From the NCBI RefSeq assembly GCF_014649495.1, contig NZ_BMTD01000003.1:124001-188000 (forward strand): a stretch of DNA of 64,000 bases. The letters run 5' to 3'. The translations under genes and the position numbers were made by a program. Source of the stretch: Streptomyces filipinensis. GTDB lineage: Bacteria; Actinomycetota; Actinomycetes; Streptomycetales; Streptomycetaceae. Below the pieces are notes generated by a model. That model saw nothing but the letters and a program-made list of their open reading frames with translations, was not told the DNA's origin and searched no databases. Positions 61,303-64,000 of the stretch are shown here, one piece after another (the stretch's first letter is position 1; every line of letters starts with the position of its first letter).

Positions 61303-62042
61303 CGTCCGGAAAGGAGCATGCGCTTGAGGTGCCTTTCAGGATCGGAGAACGCGTTTCTGCCGTGCAGCATCCGCCAGTTGTCCCAGACCAGGATACAGCC
61401 GGGCTCGATTTTGACGGCGACCTGCTGCTCCCCGAAAAACTCTTTCACGTCTTCGAGTGCGGCATCGAGTAAACCGTCGTCTTCTCTCTCCACGTCGATG
61501 TAGTCATATCTCAGGATGTGACGCCCATCGAACTCTTCGAGGATGGGGTGGACGGCGCTCGAATAGTAACCTGATTGAATGATGCCGTCGGACGATTTCC
61601 ACGTGTAGCGATTACTGTGCAGCGACCGCCGCGTCTCCTCCGAAAGGCTCTTCATCCACGCGTAGCCGTCTGCGAGCGTCGTCTCGCCGCCCCGTCCGCG
61701 CGCCTCCCTGACGCACCACAGCATGATGTACCGCGGGGGCGGCCCGGGGTGTTCGACGGCCTCCGTATGCGGAAGCAGGGCACCCATGTTTCCGGCATGG
61801 TAGATCGACTCTATCGTCGGATCAAGGCGTACGTCCCAGATGAGCTCGCCGTTGTGATGGGGAATCGGATTCCCGAGGCGAGCGGCGAAGGACGGATAGT
61901 CGAAGTCGCCCGGCGAGATGCCCCGGATGTACGAGTATCCGTTTTTGTCGAGTTGGGTTCGGATTTCATCCAGCTCGTCCGAGCAGAGGCTCGTCGAGGC
62001 ATTCCGACTTATCGTGACGGCCGAGCGTAAATGCTGCGTCAC
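61299..62042 (-). CDS. TauD/TfdA-like Fe(II)/2-oxoglutarate dioxygenase with two TTA codons
   Basis: The 247-residue non-heme iron dioxygenase shows the metal motif His92-x-Glu94 (LLPHTEAVEHPG) and the distal His227 with following Arg (WDNWRMLHGRNAF). GTG at 62042 is preferred over TTG 62060 because GGGGGAA sits 5-6 bases upstream. Codons 5 and 191 are TTA (62030-62028 and 61472-61470), the only ones I found in the window, so translation should need the bldA tRNA. The gene is visibly richer in A/T codons than its neighbours, suggesting recent acquisition. It leads the operon with the P450. Confidence 0.88.
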   Translation of the reverse strand: MTQHLRSAVTISRNASTSLCSDELDEIRTQLDKNGYSYIRGISPGDFDYPSFAARLGNPIPHHNGELIWDVRLDPTIESIYHAGNMGALLPHTEAVEHPGPPPRYIMLWCVREARGRGGETTLADGYAWMKSLSEETRRSLHSNRYTWKSSDGIIQSGYYSSAVHPILEEFDGRHILRYDYIDVEREDDGLLDAALEDVKEFFGEQQVAVKIEPGCILVWDNWRMLHGRNAFSDPERHLKRMLLSGR

Positions 62043-62078
62043 GTCAATTCCCCCGTTCAATTGACACGCAATAACGCG

Positions 62079-62107
62079 ACTCTAGGATTCACTGGCTGTC
62101 CAGTCAA
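62079..62107 (-). promoter_or_regulatory. Promoter of the TauD-P450 operon with overlapping palindrome
   Basis: On the minus strand TTGACT (62107-62102), a 17-base spacer and TAGAGT (62084-62079) are near consensus. The start is predicted near 62072, 30 bases before the GTG. Overlapping the -35, TTCACTGG-CTGT-CCAGTCAA (62088-62107) is a palindrome with 7 of 8 pairs, a likely repressor site. Confidence 0.7.
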
Positions 62108-62136
62108 GGGGAGCAGCACAACCGTGTCTTCTGTGT

Positions 62137-62155
62137 GCGGTTTTCCGGAAACCGC
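62137..62155 (-). terminator. Hairpin downstream of the SWIM gene
   Basis: GCGGTTT-TCCGG-AAACCGC is a perfect 7-bp stem with a 5-base loop. It lies 42 bases past the SWIM gene stop and upstream of the TauD promoter, so it insulates the operon. Confidence 0.6.
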
Positions 62156-62196
62156 CGGTTTCGCGGTATCGGGCACCGCGCCGCCCGCGGTCTCGG

Positions 62197-64000
62197 TCAG
62201 GTGTCGTCCGGTGTGCCGAGACCCGTCAGGGCGCCCACCGGGTCGAGATCCGGGGTGCCGCGGGGCCACCAGTCGTCGTGGCCGGGTTCCGACTCGTAGG
62301 CATACCACAGCCCGTCACGGCCCAGGCGGAGCTGGACGTGGCCGCGCGGGTGGGTGAGGCGGTTGCGCCAGGGGCGGAACGCCGGCAGGTCGGCGGCGAG
62401 CAGCAGGGGGCGGGCCCGGTCGAAGCGGCCGGCCGGCGGATCCCACGGCTCCTCCAGTACGGCCAGGCCGGCAAGCCCGCCCTGACGCCAGGCTGCCACG
62501 GCACGCGCGAGGTCGGCCGGGGTGCGGTCGACGGCCGCGGCGAGCGTGGCGTAGAGCGTGCGGGTGCCGGCCGTGAGGCCGGAACCGGGGCGGGCGGCGG
62601 CCAGGCGCACCGCGTCCTGCCACAGGGTCAGTTCGCCGACCGGGTCGCGTCCGGTGCCGAGCAGCGCGTGGGCGCGGGCGGCGGCGTCCGTCGCCAGCTG
62701 GTCCAGCGCGAAGGGGTCCGGGCCGCCGGGTGCCGCCGGGTACACCGGTGGCTGCTCGGGGTGCGGGGGTGCGGGCAACGGCGGTGGCAGCGGCGGGAGT
62801 CGGCGCGGGGCGAGGGCGTCGGTGGCGCGCACGCCGGGCAGCGACTGCGGCTGCCGCTCCTGGACGGCGCGGGCCGCGCGGGCGGCGCTGCGCCGGGACA
62901 GCGCGTCGAGCAGGTTCTTCTCGCCCCGGCCGCGCAGCAGGAGCAGCACGAACGGGTCGGCGTCGAGCAGCCGTGCCGTCTGGTAGCAGAGCGCGGCCGC
63001 GTGCTTGCAGGGGTGTCCGGAGTCGGGGCAGCTGCAGCGCGGGGCGAGGTCGCCGGGGCCGGGCAGCAGGGGGACACCGCAGTCGGCGAGGGACTGGGGC
63101 AGTTCCTTGTCGAGCAGCGCGGCGATGTGCCCGGGGCGGTCGGCGGCCGCGTCCAGGAACCGCGCCCAGTCCTCGTCCTCCAGCGTGCGGAGCCGCACCT
63201 GGACCCGGTACGGCCGGGGGCGGCTTCCGCGCACGTACGCCAGCACGAGACCCGGGGTGACGGTGATCGCGTCGACGTGGCCCTGGTCCGCGTAACCGCG
63301 GCCGCGGGCCAGTCGCTTGGGGTCCAGCGCGCCCTGCTCCAGCGCGCCCACCCAGGCGTTGCCCCACCAGGTCCCGGCGAACGGGTCCCCCTCGGCACCC
63401 GCCGCGCGGGGCGGGAACGCCGGGAAGGTACGGCGCAGTTCGGTGTCGCGGTGGGGGGTGGCCATGGTGGACGGCACGTGGGGGGAGGCGGGGGTGGAGG
63501 AGGTCGGGGTGGTGCGGTGGGGGGTGGAGGGCTCGGGGGAGGTGGGGGGCGCGGTGGTGGGGCTGCCCGAGGAGGTGGGGTGCGGGGTGGAGTGGCTGGG
63601 GGCCGTGAGGGGCGCCGTGGAGCGGCTTGAGGGGGTGGCGGGGTCCGCGGAAGTGGGGTGCGGGGGCGTCGGAGGCCGGCCGGTGGGGATGGCTGACGCG
63701 GGCAGCGTGTGCGGGGTCGGCGGCTCGGCGGGCGTGGGGAGCGGCTCGGCGGGGTCGGTGAGCGGTGTGTGCGGGGGCGTGGTCGAGGGGGTCGCGCGGC
63801 GCGGTTCGGCGCCGTCGGTGCTCTCCGTGGTGTCACCGGTTCCGGTGGTGCTTGTGTCGTCCTGCGGTGTGTCGGACCACGCCGGCATCCGGAAGGCGTT
63901 CGCCAGGTAATGCCGCATGTCCTGGGCGGCCTTGATCCGGGTGGCCCGGGAGGCCGCGTCCGGGCCGGACGCGGACCCGGTGCGCGGAGCCGTCGAGCCG
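62197..64000 (-). CDS. SWIM zinc-finger protein (5' end open at window edge)
   Basis: The frame gives 573 residues from the ATG at 63918 and stays open to the window edge with 27 more codons (ending ATRIKAAQD), so the true start may lie outside. Residues about 70-190 are low-complexity Pro/Thr/Ser. The conserved part has WWGNAWVGALEQGALD, RGRGYADQGHVDAITV and the SWIM ligands CSCPDSGHPCKHAAALC (CxC...CxH). SWIM proteins bind DNA or proteins. In Streptomyces they usually neighbour a SNF2-type helicase, which would be expected just beyond the edge. The Pro/Thr-rich insert is unusual. Confidence 0.85.
   Translation of the reverse strand, partial: GSTAPRTGSASGPDAASRATRIKAAQDMRHYLANAFRMPAWSDTPQDDTSTTGTGDTTESTDGAEPRRATPSTTPPHTPLTDPAEPLPTPAEPPTPHTLPASAIPTGRPPTPPHPTSADPATPSSRSTAPLTAPSHSTPHPTSSGSPTTAPPTSPEPSTPHRTTPTSSTPASPHVPSTMATPHRDTELRRTFPAFPPRAAGAEGDPFAGTWWGNAWVGALEQGALDPKRLARGRGYADQGHVDAITVTPGLVLAYVRGSRPRPYRVQVRLRTLEDEDWARFLDAAADRPGHIAALLDKELPQSLADCGVPLLPGPGDLAPRCSCPDSGHPCKHAAALCYQTARLLDADPFVLLLLRGRGEKNLLDALSRRSAARAARAVQERQPQSLPGVRATDALAPRRLPPLPPPLPAPPHPEQPPVYPAAPGGPDPFALDQLATDAAARAHALLGTGRDPVGELTLWQDAVRLAAARPGSGLTAGTRTLYATLAAAVDRTPADLARAVAAWRQGGLAGLAVLEEPWDPPAGRFDRARPLLLAADLPAFRPWRNRLTHPRGHVQLRLGRDGLWYAYESEPGHDDWWPRGTPDLDPVGALTGLGTPDDT

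Overview
The base composition (well over 70% G+C), the third-position GC bias, the near absence of TTA codons and the gene content (bldA-type TTA usage, FHA/Ser-Thr kinase operon, F420-dependent enzyme, PssA, CobB2-like sirtuin, Ada-AlkA) all point to a Streptomyces chromosome. The gene order from pssA through the sirtuin and ada/ogt to the hydantoinase/NCS1 block resembles, from memory, the SCO6467-to-SCO6410 arm region of S. coelicolor. There is no rRNA, tRNA, CRISPR array, insertion sequence or phage gene in the window.

Left part (1-7 kb): the end of a phosphatidylserine decarboxylase and pssA (phosphatidylethanolamine synthesis), closed by a perfect 17-bp hairpin terminator. Next come a TPR protein, a 1104-residue TPR-CHAT caspase-like protein and, divergently, a small cysteine-bearing protein plus a three-helix membrane protein. 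This looks like a protease-effector conflict module. 7-14.5 kb: glycerate kinase, then an ADP-ribose-flavoured run (ADP-ribosylglycohydrolase, Nudix hydrolase, sirtuin), a 2-hydroxyacid dehydrogenase and an alkylation-repair operon (Ada-AlkA fusion plus Ogt).

14.5-21 kb: a tightly packed four-gene operon encodes a glycine-rich repeat protein with a leader-like N-terminus, an FHA / PqqD-like / M50 metalloprotease, a transmembrane Ser/Thr kinase and a transmembrane kinase-like protein. It has its own candidate promoter. I regard it as the best candidate for an undescribed system: a secreted or processed Gly-rich polypeptide with dedicated protease and phospho-signalling.

21-34 kb: MTHFR-like enzyme, a B3/B4 protein with an adjacent MocR regulator carrying a very long Pro-rich linker, macro-domain protein, phytoene-desaturase-like flavoprotein, inositol-phosphatase-like enzyme, cytoplasmic gamma-glutamyltransferase homologue, lipoate ligase with its domains in the order accessory-catalytic, and a secreted protein. 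32.5-41.5 kb: a reductive-pyrimidine / hydantoin catabolic block with NCS1 permease, F420-dependent LLM oxidoreductase, dihydropyrimidinase, two beta-ureidopropionase paralogues, a class III aminotransferase and a PucR regulator. It has a clear promoter-plus-palindrome in front of the second transcription unit.

41.6-57.8 kb: a repeat-rich hypothetical protein, a divergent XRE/map pair with apparently leaderless promoters, a ClpC-type chaperone, secreted gamma-glutamyltransferase, an unknown membrane-anchored protein, a secreted alpha/beta hydrolase, a glutamate-type ABC transporter lacking its ATPase, exonuclease III, an MBL hydrolase and a PcaL-type fusion whose hydrolase nucleophile is Ala. 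57.9-62.1 kb: a small operon (TauD-like dioxygenase, P450, LMW phosphatase-TPR fusion, SDR) driven by a good promoter with an overlapping palindrome. Its first gene contains the only two in-frame TTA codons I found in the window, so it is probably bldA-dependent. The window ends inside a SWIM zinc-finger gene.
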